From Bilabrum cf. latius (taxonomy: Eukaryota > Bigyra: Bicosoecida > Bigyra > Bicosoecida): a stretch of DNA of 64,000 nucleotides. Below are positions 10,196-22,599 of the stretch, piece by piece; position 1 is the stretch's first letter, and each line of letters starts with the position of its first letter. Under the pieces are notes generated by a model that worked only from the letters and a program-made list of their open reading frames with translations, was not told the DNA's origin and ran no database searches. Both the position numbers and the translations under genes were made by a program. The DNA lies in the NCBI GenBank assembly GCA_965178125.1, contig OZ237752.1:372001-436000 (forward strand). Direction: 5' to 3'.

Positions 10196-13100
10196 AGAGA
10201 GAGAATAGATATCTGTATCAAAGCACACACTACCCAACTGCAACGACCACCCCGTGGGGCAATCGCATCAGGTAGGTCGAACGGATCAGCAGGCTCACGC
10301 CGCAGGGTTCGCAAGCTGGGCTGCTCCTCCGTGGGGGTTCTGCGTTGCTTGCAATCCTTCGGCGTTCGCATTGCCTTCGTGTTCGATCGCGTCCGGATCA
10401 GCTGCCTGATCTGCTGCCTCACCATCAGCTCCTGCCGCAGGTGCGACGTTCACTGGTGGTATGACAGGCTCTTCAGCTGCCTCCAAACCCATGCCCTACG
10501 CACCGCCAGCCCCACCAGCCTGCTGCAGTGCCGCTCCGAGCTGCGCAGCCTCCGCTGCCACTTGCTCGTCCACTTGACCACCAGCTCCTGCTGCGGCTAC
10601 TCCTTGTACACCAGTTGGTGCCATCTGCTTCAGCTGCTCACAAACGTTAAGGTTGAATTTGTTCGTGAAAGCGGCGTTCCGCATGGCCACCAGTCTGGCA
10701 ATATCCCGGGCCCAGAACCTGACCTGGGCATCCACTGACTTGCTCCCGTTCTTCCCCAGTCGCTTTCGCCTGATGCGTGCTAGCAGCTCAAGCACTCCTC
10801 TTGCTCCATCCCCGATTCGGCCCGAGGGCTGAACCACGAAATCTCGAAAGATCACCGTGTTCGGGTTCTTCAACGTCTTCACCGGGTTCCCCGTGGCTCC
10901 GCTTGGGATGCGACCGGCCAGCCTCCGGTGTGCGGGCATCTCCTGGTGGATCTCCTTGTGTTTCCTGAATGCTCCCCTGATCCCAGCGACTTCGTCCTGG
11001 TAGTCGGTGCCAACCGGTTTTCCTGGACCTGTGCGTTCCCCGATGTGATCTCCCGTCTTTTTCCTCCGGTTGATCGAAGAGAGTGCCGCCTGCGCGAGTG
11101 GATCCACGCAGGTCACATCGATCAGGATGTCTTTCTCCCCTTCCGCCCGGGGGATCACCACATCCATCCTGTACGTGCCGCCCTCCACGTACTGCTCCGT
11201 ATCCTCTGAGAGTGCTTCATACCCCGTAGCACTCTGGCCAATCCTGCACAACTCCCTCTTGACGACCTCATGAATGCTCGTGAGTCGCTTCTTGTCCATC
11301 GGCCGCTTCTTCCGATTTCCACAGCAGCTCATGTGTCCCACCTGGTGAATATATCCGATTCTGTGTTGACACTCGGAGTCGGGGCACACCAGGTTCATCT
11401 CTGCCTGCAGGTTGTGCATCCCATCTTGGTGCTGCAGCCTCCTAAGCACCTCCTGTGCTTGCCTTGCTGATGGTGACGGTGCCATCAGGCGTTTGCAAAA
11501 CTCTTCCTGGTACCCTCTATTGGCTGGAATGGAGACCCCTTCGCCAAACTTGTCCTTCACGTATCGAGCGCGCAGTAGCGCTCCGGCGTCGGCTGATCTA
11601 CGGCTCCTGATCAGCGCTCGTGCTTTCTGCATCTCTACTCGGGCCCTGTCTGCCCATTGTTGGTCTTCTCCTAAGAGGCGTTGTTGGAATCCTGGAATGT
11701 TCTGGAAGGGCTTCACGAGGAAGACCTCAGTACAGGCGCGGTCTGCTGCCTGTCTCATCAAGCTCTCGTGGTGGCCTCCAAAACTCATCGGCTTGTCCCC
11801 TGCAAGTCGCTGCTGCTCCCGAAGGTAGCTCTTCAACCCTTTCGCTTCCAACATGAAGCGTTCTGGGTTTGTGGCGTTCCGTTTCGCCTTGGCCACATTG
11901 TCCATCGGGTCTACGTTGATGAACACACCCTGCTGGGTCTTCACTCGGACTTTCTCAATCTTGTCCGGAGTGATGAGCTCGTGCTCTGCACACTTCACCG
12001 CCTTCTCGAGTGCTGTCCTCATCTCTGGGTCGGTGAGCATCGCTTGGGTTCTAATTGGGTCCCACACTGAACGCGTGAAACCCGGCATGTCCCCGTGGGG
12101 CACCGGTTGGTACTACAACTGGTACTTGAGGCGTTGTTTGGGGTCCTCCTTGGCCGATCGAACCAGCCCCTTCATCTTGTACAAAACCCAACGCACAGCC
12201 CAGTCCGCAACCTGGAGCACGGGCGCACTGTGAAGTCCGAACGTGTCGTGTTGGTTGTTGACTGGACCTGCGGTCGTCTCCTCAACCTGGTTCAGTTGGC
12301 TCATGAAGTCCAGGTTGTACTCTTTCGCCAGACCCGCTAAGCCTGGCAGCACGTCCAGGATCATTCCTGCGAATCGTGCTACTAGGGGTAGACGCTCTGG
12401 GATCAGTGCGAGCCCTACTCCTCCCTGAGCTAGAGGAGCTTTCCTCTAATGACGGATGAGCTCAGCTCGTAGGAGCTGGTCATGCGCTCGGTAGAGGCGA
12501 GTGTCGAACCCTGCGATGAGGTCTGCGAAGGCCTCTTCGAGGCGTTCCACTCTCTGCAACGTCCCTGCATTCTCCAGGCCAATGAGGATACCGCTCCTGC
12601 AGAAATGCTGCCACTTGGGTTGGATGCACGTTCGAAAAACGTATACTGCCAGAGATGGCTTCATGAGGCCGCATAGAACGACACCATTTGCAACGTCTTC
12701 CAGCCGTTTCTTGAGGTGCGTCTCAACATACTCCCTGGTGCGCGACACTGGGATGCCAGCCACGACGATTCCAGCTTCATTCAGCTTGCCTTGGAGCCCC
12801 CCTTCATCAATCTCAGCACGAATAGCAATTCGTGTAGATTCTGATGGCGAGTAGAACTCCGTCTTGGCAGGCTGCAGCGTGAGGTTATCCTTCTCCACCT
12901 CCGCCTTCAAGGTAGTCATGCAGGCTGCTACCTTTTCCTGTGTTCCGAGCAGGAATGCATCATCCGCGATCGCAAGGATGATTACGTCGGGATGTGCGGC
13001 TCGTGTTGCTTTGAGGGCCCTGTCAAAACCCAGACAGAACAACGGTGAGCTCATGGGCGATCCTTGGACCACCCCTTGCCGATTTTTCAGGATGTCAACC

Positions 13101-14043
13101 TCTCCATCCGATCCTACAATCACCGAGTAGCCTGGTGATCGAAACTCCGCTGCAACGAAGGGGAGGGCTTCTGACTTGTCCTCCCTTAGCACTTTCATGA
13201 TGGACTCCCTCTCCACCGTGCCGTAGGCGTTCTTCATGTCCACGTGGGCTGCTGTTCTCTCCGGGAAGGTCGACAGGTAAGTGCGGACCAGGAAAGATAT
13301 GGCGTCTGCTCCACATGGCAGGCCACCTCCAAACTGCTCTGGCTTGCACCTATTCCCAACTGACGGCTTGAGCCCTTCGCCGAGGTGCTTGAGGAGTGGG
13401 AGCAGGAGGTTGGAGCCCATGCCTAAAGGTCTGGGTTCCGGCTTCCCCGGCTTCGCAATCCCTATGCCTCGACCGAGAGTCAGAAGCGTCCGTGCAAGTG
13501 GTGGGACCCAGCCGGACCCGAGGGCGGTGTACAGCTGCTAGACAAGGTCTGCCTGTCCCCTGGTGATCTTGTCAGCAACCTCTCTCGACATCCCTAGACT
13601 GTCGACTGCCCTGTTTCTCTTGAACTCCTGCAGGTGCGAAATTGACTTCCCTTTGCTGTCTGACACCAGCATTCTGCTTCGCGCAGTATACCGGCAGCGT
13701 GCGTGCTGGAGCTCGACTTCAGCAGTGCAGTCGCGTCCCGTAGGATATACGGGCACAGCCACGAGGTGAACGTTCGTTTAAGCTGCTTGCGGTTCTTGGT
13801 GTTGAAGATCATCTGGAAGACGGACTGGTCTCGTGCGCCATGTTGGCACCTGTAGACTGCGGCCATGTTCGCCATAGGTCCCTGGGCACTAGGTTCGTGC
13901 TTGACCATGTACCACGCGGTTAGCTGCATGTGGGCAGGCGTGTCTCCGCTCAGCAGCACCAGTGAGCAGCCGTACGCCTGTGAGACAGCTCTGGCCATCG
14001 CGTCGGCCGGCCAGACCAGCGCCCTGACCGTGTCCTTCGGCAT
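10196..14043 (-). mobile_element. Non-LTR retrotransposon (LINE-like), nearly complete
   Basis: The minus-strand element ends at 10196 with a tail ...gatatctattctctctc. The same 3' end recurs in shorter copies at 21.5, 24.1-24.35 and 39.9-40.7 kb, as expected for 5'-truncated LINE copies. Its 5' end lies in the unit 2 kinase (after R-E-L-P-G), and its 3' end lies next to the first exon of unit 1. By comparison with unit 3, the element replaces the kinase C-terminus and the intergenic sequence. I found no clear target-site duplication around this copy. Confidence 0.8.
10295..14043 (-). CDS. Reverse transcriptase polyprotein of the retrotransposon (one frameshift, four UAG codons)
   Basis: From 13762 to TGA at 10295-10297 the minus strand is one open frame if UAG is sense. 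UAGs lie at 13538, 12446, 12113 and 10496. The 5' part (14043 to about 13765) is in another frame, so there is one frameshift or the start is lower. The RT domain shows motif A (H-V-D-M-K-N-A-Y), motif B (Q-G-S-P-M-S-S-P-L-F) and motif C (A-I-A-D-D-A-F-L), then a lysine in P-A-K-T-E. The C-terminal third has a Cys/His cluster (C-P-D-S-E-C-Q-H...H-M-S-C-C) and R-M-D-V-V-I-P...I-D-V-T, which resembles the restriction-like endonuclease region of some LINEs. That last assignment is inference. The protein ends in a low-complexity Ala/Gly/Gln tail. Confidence 0.8.
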
Positions 14044-14044
14044 G

Positions 14045-14606
14045 TTACCCTGGGAGCTCTCTGATCTGCCTGTGGAGCTCCTTCTCTCCCAGCGACTGGC
14101 CCTTGCGCGGCATGTTACCGCACAGGAGCCCCACCGCGCACATGCCCAGCGAGTACAGGTCCGCTCGCTCGTCGTACACCTCCCCCCTCACGACCTCGGG
14201 GGCGATGTAGTTGCCCTTCCCCGCCCAGCCCCGGATGCCATCCGCACCCATAGGCAGCGGGCCACCATCGGGCGCACTCGTCACACCCCTGGGAGGCTGC
14301 AACCACCTGTCCACGGCCTGCCCCGGGTCGATGATGACCCCCTCGCCGTCGTCTGCCAGCACCGAGTTCTCGAGAGACACGTCACGGTGCAGCACGCCCC
14401 TCGTGTGGTGGTGGTGCAGCCCCTTCGCCAGGCCATAGAAAGCCTTGCGAGCGGCTGCCGGGTCCATCCCAGCCGCAGCAATATCCAGCAGGTCCCGTGA
14501 AGCGTAGAAAGGGGTCACGATGCAATAATAGCGTTCGTCACTCGCAGTTGCGACAACGTGGCATACGTTTGGGTGCGGCCACCAGCACCTCCCGCCGCAC
14601 CTGACG
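14045..14606 (-). pseudogene. Kinase C-lobe of ankyrin-kinase unit 2, truncated by the retrotransposon
   Basis: The minus-strand frame carries HPNV, HRDVSLEN, D-P-G-Q-A (DFG position), I-A-P-E-V-V and the long C-lobe segment down to R-E-L-P-G. There a TAA is created at the retrotransposon junction. The intact copy at 26.2 kb continues R-E-L-P-G-Y-M-R-L-P-P. As in unit 1, a frame break separates R-E-V-L-V-A-A from HPNV. Confidence 0.8.
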
Positions 14607-14711
14607 GTCCCACAGGCTGGCCTCTCGCCCTTTACCACCCGCCGATCACCCCACCGAAAGTCAGACTCAGCTGCGGCTCTCCCCGACACCCCCCCTGCAC
14701 TCGCCGCACGA

Positions 14712-15260
14712 TCACAAATGTAAAGCGCTCTCCAGCAGTGCCTCCACCTGCGGGCACGGCCGCCCAGCGGATCGCAGCTGGGACAGCAGATCGGCCCCAG
14801 GTACTGCAGTACCCACCGCGCCCTCGGGGGGATGCATGGCCAGCGAGGCAACCAGGGAGACAGCTGCACAGGCAGTGCCATGCCCTGCACATCCCATGCG
14901 CACCTCCCACGCCTCCACCAGCACCCTCACGCACTCCTCATGGCCCTCGAGCAATGCCGCCACTAGCGGACCGCTCAACCAGCCCGAGTGACCAGGCCCC
15001 GGGACATCCACCACTGCCACTGCCACAGGGCCACGAACCTCCATCCCACCCGCCAGCTTGCCGAGCCTCAGCCGCTTGGCCAGCTCCAGCGGCCTGCCCT
15101 CCCTGGCAGCTCGGTGCACCATGGCAGCATCTCGTTTGGCCTCCACGGCCCTCCTCCACCGGGCCAAATGCAGGATCCTCGGGGTAATAAACTCCCGGAT
15201 GAGCTTGGCCGTGGCTGTCTTGCCCTCTCGGTCTGCTTCCTCTGCTGGGGTGCGTCCGTC
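14712..15260 (-). CDS. LRLG-module exon, ankyrin-kinase unit 2
   Basis: A 549-nt exon (183 codons) follows a CCGCAG acceptor and runs to TGA at 14712-14714. It is very similar to 2241-2786, with one extra codon (R-E-F-I-T-P-R versus R-E-F-N-P-R). It contains the E-G-R-P-L-E-L-A-K-R-L-R-L-G-K-L-A-G-G module. The link to the kinase downstream is not resolved. Confidence 0.65.
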   Translation of the reverse strand, partial: DGRTPAEEADREGKTATAKLIREFITPRILHLARWRRAVEAKRDAAMVHRAAREGRPLELAKRLRLGKLAGGMEVRGPVAVAVVDVPGPGHSGWLSGPLVAALLEGHEECVRVLVEAWEVRMGCAGHGTACAAVSLVASLAMHPPEGAVGTAVPGADLLSQLRSAGRPCPQVEALLESALHL

Positions 15261-15348
15261 CTGCGGCAATAAGTGCCAGCACGCAATACGTTTGGAGGTA
15301 TGCCAGTAAGCTGACAAGTCGAATTCATCACAAGCAAACCCATCTCAC

Positions 15349-15447
15349 CTTGTTCTTGGCCGTCCTGCTGGCTCCGGCCCGCAGCAGAGCGAGAGCCGCG
15401 GCGTCCCTGCCAAAGTAGGCGGCTTGATGGAGAGGGGTGTCGTTGTA
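15349..15447 (-). CDS. Single ankyrin-repeat exon, unit 2
   Basis: 99 nt, 33 codons, phase 0, with CGCAG before and GTGAGA after. It begins Y-N-D-T-P-L-H-Q-A-A-Y and ends T-A-K-N-K. It is the partner of 2875-2973. Confidence 0.8.
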
Positions 15448-15449
15448 CT

Positions 15450-16024
15450 GCGGAATCAAGTAGCCAAAGATGCGTATCATCATCTCAGGGCGAATGCCAA
15501 CCCACACTCATGTTCAAGGTCCGCAGGGGGGGCGGCGAGGAGCACTGCTGGTAGCCTGGATCTATCGATTTCCCGGTTTCTAGAAATTCGCTGGCGTGCT
15601 GAGACCTGCTCGCGAGCGCAGCCACCCAATAGCATACACATAGAACTCACCAACTACAATCAAATCAAACAGCAAACCAATAATGGTCAGACACGTGCGA
15701 GGAACGGGCCAGATTGGCCTGGCCTACGAACAGGATGCTCGGAGCAAGCAACTGCTTCGGCTATGGACTCAGTTGATTCACTATCTCGATTTCGCACACA
15801 GACCCGCCGACTAAAATGGTATGAATCCCACTATCTAGCTCCATCTACATGCTGAACTACCTCAGCTCCCAAGACACAAGCGCTCCTCGGCCACCGCACG
15901 ACCAGGCCGCACCCTTCCCATGCCAGGTCACAGGAAACACAAACCAGCTAGCACACGTCCGACACCACCAGCATGCGTCCATGAAAACTATCATCCCATC
16001 CATGCATACATCACCAAAACTCAC
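15450..16024. other. Intron between ankyrin exons, unit 2
   Basis: Homologous to 2974-3536 of unit 1. No exon is seen. The short ORFs differ between the two copies. Confidence 0.6.
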
Positions 16025-19000
16025 ATTGTCCTCAGCATTCACATCGGCCCCCGCTGCCACAAGCGCACCCACCACGTTGGCGTGGCCCTCTCTGGCTGCA
16101 AAGTGCAGCGGGGAGTACTGGCCCTAAACGGAAAGAAAGCGAGGGACAGCAAGAAGGAATGGGAAGGGATGGCGATGGAAGGCCAAAAGAAGGAAAGCAG
16201 CGAACGGAAGTCAGAACCAGAGCATCGGCACCGCGCAATCCACCCATGGACGACCCTCTGGCCCCCACAGCTTCCCGCTGCACCCACTTGCCCCAGTACC
16301 AAGCCAACACTGGCGCCATTCCAGCACATCCACCCCCAGTCGCAAATATAATCCAGCCATCCATCTGGAACTGCAGCAAGGCCGCCCGGCGGTCATGGTC
16401 CCAAACTGGGCGAAGCGCAGTCGGCTGAAGGCGATAGATCGCGACTGTTGGATTGTGTGCAACTCGCGCCCATCGGACGCAGCTCGATGAGATTATTCAA
16501 GATCTGGTTGGATCGCCTTCTTCTTCCGCCTGCATCCCGAGCTATCCCGGCTCCAAGGCACAAGCGCCCATCGGCTACCTCACAAACACTCACATAGCCC
16601 TCAGCATTCACATCGGCCCCCGCTGCCACAAGCGCACACACCACGGGCGCATTGCTATTCTAGGCGGCTTCAAGAAGCGGGGTGATCTTGTTCTGTGAGG
16701 AAGCAAAGCGAGGGATAGCAAGAAAGGAATGGAAGGAGATGGCAATAGAAAGGCAAAAAGGGAAACAGCGAACGGAAGTCAGAACCAGAGCATCTGCGCC
16801 GCGCAATCCACCCATGGACGGGCCTCTGCCCCCCACAGCTTCCCGCTGCACCCACTCGCCACAACATCAAACCCACATTGGCACCAGTCCAGCATATCCA
16901 CCCCAGTCCCAAATACAAAGACACAATCGCATCCGCGACTAGACCATCCATACAGCCATCCAGGACTGCGGCAAGGCCGCCCGGCGGTCATACTCGCAAG
17001 CTGGGCAAACTGCAGTCGGCTGAAGGCTGAAGATTGCAACTATTGCATTGTGTACAACTCGCACCCATCGGACGCAGCTCGATGAGATAATTCAACATCT
17101 GGCTGCATCACCTTCTGGTTCCCCCTGCATCCCGAGCTATACCGGCTCCCAAGACATAAGCGCTCCTCAACCACCTCACGACCAGGCCGCACCCTTCCCA
17201 TGCCGAGTCACAGAAGAAACACCAACTCCCGTGCATCCAATCATCCCATCCCATCCACATATCACGAAAACTCACCTCATCCTCAGCGTTCACATTGGCC
17301 CCCGCTGCCACAAGCGCAGCCACCACGTCGGCGTTGCCCCATCTGGCTGCCCAGTGCAGCGGGGTGCGCTAAGCCTGTGAGGAAGGAAAGCGAGGGACGG
17401 CAAGGGGGGATAAAGAGGCATGGCAATGGAAAGGCAAAAAGGGGGGGACAGCGAACGGAAGTCAGAACTACAGGATCGGCGTTGCGCAATCCACCCATGG
17501 ACGGGCCTCTGGCCCCCACAGAATCCGCTGCACACACTCGCCACAGCATCAAGCCGGCACTGGCACCATCCGAGCATATCAACCCCCAGTCCCAAATACA
17601 AATACACAATCGCATCCGCGACTAGACCATCCATCCAGCCAGCCAGCCATTCAGGACTGCGGCAAGGCCGCCCGGCGGTCATGGTCGCAAGCTGGGCGAA
17701 GCGCAGTCGGCTGAGGGCGGTAGATCGCAACTGTTGGATTGTGTGCATAATGAACACATCAGGCGAAGCTCGATGAGATGATGCAAGGTCTAGTTAGAAA
17801 GCATTCCGGTTCCGCCTGCATCCCGAGCTATCCCGGCTCCAAGGCAGAAGCGCTCCTCGGCCACCTCACAAACACTCACATAGCCCTCAGCATTCACATC
17901 GGCCCCCGCTGTCACAAGCGCACCCACCACGGCGGCTTGGCTCTTCCCGGCTGCAACGTGCAGCGGGGTGTCCTTGCTCTGTGAGGAAGGAAAGCGAGGG
18001 ACAGCAAAGGGGGATCGGAAAGGCATGACAATGGGAGGCAACAAGGGGGGGACAACGAAAGGAAGTCAGAACCAGGAACCAGAGCATCGGCACCGCGCAA
18101 TCCACCCATGGACGGGCCTCTGGCCCCCACAGGTCCCGCTGCACCTACTCGCCCCAGCACCAACCTGACACGGGCACCATTCCCGCATATCCATTGCCAG
18201 TCCAAACATAAACACGCAATCATATCGGCGACCAGACCATCCAGCCATCCATCTGGAACTGCAGCAAGGCCGCCCGGCGGTCATGGTCGCAAGCTGGGCG
18301 AAGCGCAGTCGGCTGAAGGAGACTGATCGCGACTGTTGGATTGTATACAACTCGCACCCATCGGACGCAGCTCGATGCGAGGACTCAGGATCTGGTTGGA
18401 TCGCCTTCTGGTTCCGCCAAGACACAAGCGCTCGTCGACCACCTCATGACAACCAGGCCGCACCCTTCCCATGCCGAGTCACAGGGAAAACTTACTTCCA
18501 TGCATTCAATCATCCAAACTACATATACATCACATCAGCTCACATTGTCCTCAGCATTCACATCGGCCCCCGCTGCCACAAGAGCACCCACCACGTCGGC
18601 GTGGCCCTCTCCGGCTGCAAAGTGCAGCGGGGTGCCCTAAGCCTGTGCAGAATGGAAGGATGGCAGCAAGGGAAGCAGCGAACTCAAGTCAGAACCAGAG
18701 CATCGGCGCCGCGCTATCCACCCATGGACAGGCCTCTGCCCCCCACAGGTTACGCTGCACCCACTCGCCACAACATCAAACCCACATTGGCACCAGTCCA
18801 GCATATCCATCCCCAGTCCCAACTACACAATCATATCGGCGACCAGACCATCCAGCCAGCCAGCCATTCAGGACTGCGGCAAGGCCGCCCGGCGGTCATG
18901 GTCGCAAGCTGGGCGAAGCGCAGTCGGCTGAAGGAGACTGATCGCGACTGTTGGATTGTATACAACTCGCAACCAGCAGACGCAGCTCGATGAGATGATT

Positions 19001-21069
19001 TAGCATCTGGTTGAACCGCCTTCTTCTTCCGCCAAGACACAAGCGCGCCTCGACCACCTCACGACCAGGCCGCAACCTTCCCATGCCGAGTCACAGGGAA
19101 CACTTACTCCCATGCATCCAATCATCCCAGCCATGAATACATCACTACAACTCACCCCGTCCACAGCATTCACATTGGCCCCCGCTGCCACAAGCGCACA
19201 CACCACGTCGGCATTGGCTGCCTTGTATAGCGGCGTGCACTTAAACTGTTAGGAAGGAAAGCTAGGGACAGCAAGAAGGGAATGGAAAGGGATGGTAATG
19301 GAAGGCAACAAGGGAAGCAGCGAACGGAAGTCAGAACCAGAGCATCGGCACCGCGCAATCCACCCTTGGACAAACCTCTGGCCCCCACAGAATCCGCTGC
19401 ACCCACTCGCCCCAGCACCAAGCCGGCACAGGCACCATTCGAGCATATCCACCCCCAGTCCCAAATACAAATATACAATCGCATCCGAGGCTAGACCATC
19501 CATCCAGCCAGCCATCCGGGACTGAGGCAAGGCCGCCCGGCGGCCATGCTCGCAAGCTGGGCGAAGCGCAGTCGGCTGAGGGCGGTAGATCGCGACTGTT
19601 GGATTGTGTACAACTCGCAACCAGCAGACGCAGCTCGATGAAATGATTCAACATCTGGTTGAACCGCCTTCTGGTTCCGCCTGCATCCCGAGCTATCCCG
19701 GTACAAGATATCCTATAACACAAACCAATCAATACAGAACCAACACATCCAGCATGCTTCCAATCATCCAACCACCCCATCCATCCATACATCACAGCAA
19801 CTCACCCAGGCCTCAGCATTCACATCGGCTCCCGCTGCCACCAGCGCACCCACCAATGCGGCGTGGCCCTTTCCGGCTGCAAAGTGCAGCGGGGTGCGCT
19901 GGTCCTGTGAGGAAGGAAAGCGAGGGACGGCAAGGGGGGATCGGAAAGGCATGACAATGGAAAGGCAAAAAGAAGGGAAGCAGCGAACGAAAGTCAGAAC
20001 CAGAGCATCGGCACCGCGCAACCCAACCATGGACGGGCCTCTGGCCCCACAGGTTCCGCTGCACCCACTCCCCCAAGCACCAAGCCGGCACTGGCACCAT
20101 TCCAGCATATCCACCCCCAGTCCCAAACATAATCACGCAATCATATCGGCGATTAGACCATGCAGCCATCCATTCGGGACTGCCTCACTGCGGCAAGGCC
20201 GCCCGGCGGTCATGGTCGCTTGCTGGGCGAACCGCAGTCGGCTGAAGGAGATTGATAGCAATTGTTGGATTGTGTGCGACTTGCAGCCAGCAGACGCAGC
20301 TCGATGAAATGATTCAGCATCTGGTTACATAGCCTTCTTCTTCCGCCTGCATCCCGAGGTATACCGGCTCCCAAGACACAAGCGCTTACCAGCCACCTCA
20401 CGACCAGGCCGCACCCTTCCCATGCCGAGTCACAGAAGAAACACCGACTCCCATGCATCCAATCATCCCATCCCATCCATATATCACGAAAACTCACATA
20501 GTCCTCAGCATTCACATCGGTCCCCGCTGCCACAAGCGCACCCACCACGTCGGCGTTGCCCTTCTCGGCTGCAAAGTGCAGCGGGGTGCCCTAAGCCTGT
20601 GAGGAAGGACAGCTAGGGATAGCAAAGGGATGGCAATGGAAAGGCATGGCAATGGAAGGCCAACAAGGCGAAGCAGCGAAGGCGAGTGGGAACCAGAGCA
20701 TCGGCGCCGCGCAATCCACCCATAGACGGGCCTCTGGCCCCCACAGCTTCCCGCTGCACCCACTCGCCACAACATCAAACCCACATTGGCACCATTCCAG
20801 CATATCCACCCCCAGTCCCAAACACGATCGCACGACCAAATTGCCAAATCGCCAAACCATCCATACATCCAGCCATCCAGGACACTGCGACAAGGCCGCC
20901 CGGCGGTCGTGGTGGCAAGCTGGGCGAAGCGCAGTCGGCTGAAGGCGATAGATTGCAACTGTTGGATTGTGTGCATAAGGTGCCGTCATCGGACGCAGCT
21001 CGATGAGATGATTCAAGATCTGGTTGGATCGCCTTCTTCTTCCGCCTGCATCCGGAGCTATCCCGGTGA

Positions 21070-21703
21070 GAAAAACTGGCGAGCGCTGCCCCTCAGCATC
21101 CGAATAGCACGTGGCTTGATTGCCGCTCAAGTCTAATTGTGACCTCTCAACTTCCACATCCGCATGTGGTCGGGTGATCCGATCCCTTTGATCCTAGTCA
21201 CTCGTCACACACATGCACAACCCCCCACCTTCCCGGCCTGTGCCTCCCCCTTACCACCCGCCGTATCAACCCGATGATCCCACCAATCATCTCCTCTTCC
21301 ACTACTCCCTCACCCCCCCTCCCCCCTTCGGTGAACCGTCGCCCCCTCTCCCTCTGCTCCGTCCTCACCTCACCTCACCCGCGCCAACCTCCCTCTCTTC
21401 GCCCACCCCTCGTTGCCGCCGCTCCTGCACCTCCTCCCTAGCCGCTCTCTCTCACTCCTCCGGCTTTGACTCAGACATATTATATTCTCTCACTCCTCCG
21501 GCGTGAGCTTGCTGATCCGTTCGACCTGCCCAGTGCGATTGCCTCTGGGGATGGTCGTTGTAGTTGGGTAGTGTGTGCTTTGACTCAGACATATTATATT
21601 CTCACTCCTCCGCATCGCTACGTCGCATCTGAGCCTGCACCTCGAGCGGGTCCTGCGCCCACCGCGCGACCTCAACCTTAGAGACCTTATTGGCCTCACC
21701 AAC
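21070..21703 (+). repeat. Dispersed repeat R, copy 1, carrying retrotransposon tails
   Basis: The sequence from aaaaactggcgagcgctgcc to ggcctcaccaac is shared with 23781-24450 and 39543-40794. It contains a pyrimidine-rich half ending in a CT run, into which retrotransposon 3' ends are inserted, then a half starting cactcctccgcatcgctacg. I see no coding capacity. It sits in an intron of ankyrin-kinase unit 2. Confidence 0.75.
21470..21602 (+). mobile_element. Two 5'-truncated retrotransposon 3' ends inside repeat R
   Basis: A 28-bp tail (ctttgactcagacatattatattctct) and a longer tail beginning gtgagcttgctgatccg both end at tattatattctc. Each is flanked by cactcctccgg or a close variant, which looks like a target-site duplication of about 11 bp. 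Confidence 0.7.
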
Positions 21704-22599
21704 AATCCTATAACACAAACCAATCAATACAGAACCAACACATGCAGCATGTTTCCAATCATCCAGCCATCCCATCCATCCATACATCACTACAACTCAC
21801 CCAGGCCTCAGCATTCACATCGGCTCCCGCTGCCACAAGCGCACCCACCACGTTGGCGTGGCCCTCTCTGGCTGCAAAGTGCAGCGGGGTGCGCTGGTCC
21901 TGTGAGGAAGGAAAGCCAGAAACGGCAAGGGGGGATCGGAAAGGCATGGCAATGGAAAGGCAAAAAGAAGGGAAGCAGCGAACGAAAGTCAGAACCAGAG
22001 CATCGGCACCGCGCAACCCAACTATGGACGGGCCTCTGGCCCCACAGAATCCGCTGCACCCACTCCCCCCAGCACCAAGCTAGCACTGGCACCATTCCAG
22101 CATATCCACCCCCAGTCCCAAATACAAATATACAATCGCATCCGAGGCTAGACCATCCATACATCCAGCCATTTAGGACTGAGGCAAGGCCGCCCGGCGG
22201 TCATGGTCGCTTGCTGGGCGAACCACAGTCGGCTGAAGGAAATAGATCGTAACTGTCGGATTTTGTGCATAAAGTGCCCTCATCGGACGCAGCTCGATGG
22301 GATACTTCAAGATCTGGTTGGATCACCTTCTTCTTCCGCCTGCATCCCGAGCTATCCCGGTACAAGGTATCCTATAACGCAAATCATTCAATACAGATCC
22401 AACACATCCAGCATGCTTCCAATCATCCAACCACCCCATCCATACATCACAGCAACTCACATAGCACTTTGCGTTCACATCGACTCCCGCTGCCACAAGC
22501 GCACCCACCACGTTGGCGTGGCCCTTGTAGGCTGCTTCATGAAGCGGTGTGCACTGGCCCTGTGAGGAAGGAAAGCCAGAAACGGCAAGGGGGGTGGGA

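Larger units (their letters stand above)
16025..22559 (-). repeat. Array of 10 duplicated ankyrin exons, unit 2
   Basis: Minus-strand exons, one ankyrin repeat each, phase 0: 16025-16123, 16594-16692, 17276-17374, 17880-17978, 18544-18642, 19156-19245, 19806-19904, 20498-20596, 21801-21899 and 22461-22559. All are 99 nt except 19156-19245 (90 nt). In-frame UAGs occur in the exons at 16594 (A-A-[UAG]-N-S-N), 17276, 18544 and 20498 (the last three as A-[UAG]-x-T-P-L-H, near their first codons). Sister exons have CAG there (D-Q-R-T-P-L-H). The spacing is about 570-700 bp, except where a repeat element (21070-21703) has inserted. Copy number differs from unit 1 (10 versus 7), which suggests unequal exchange. 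Confidence 0.85.

Noticed and set aside
3630-22450. Many ORFs of 60-170 codons in the array introns
   Set aside because: They are repeated because the introns are repeated. They differ in frame and ends between copies and cross clear splice sites.
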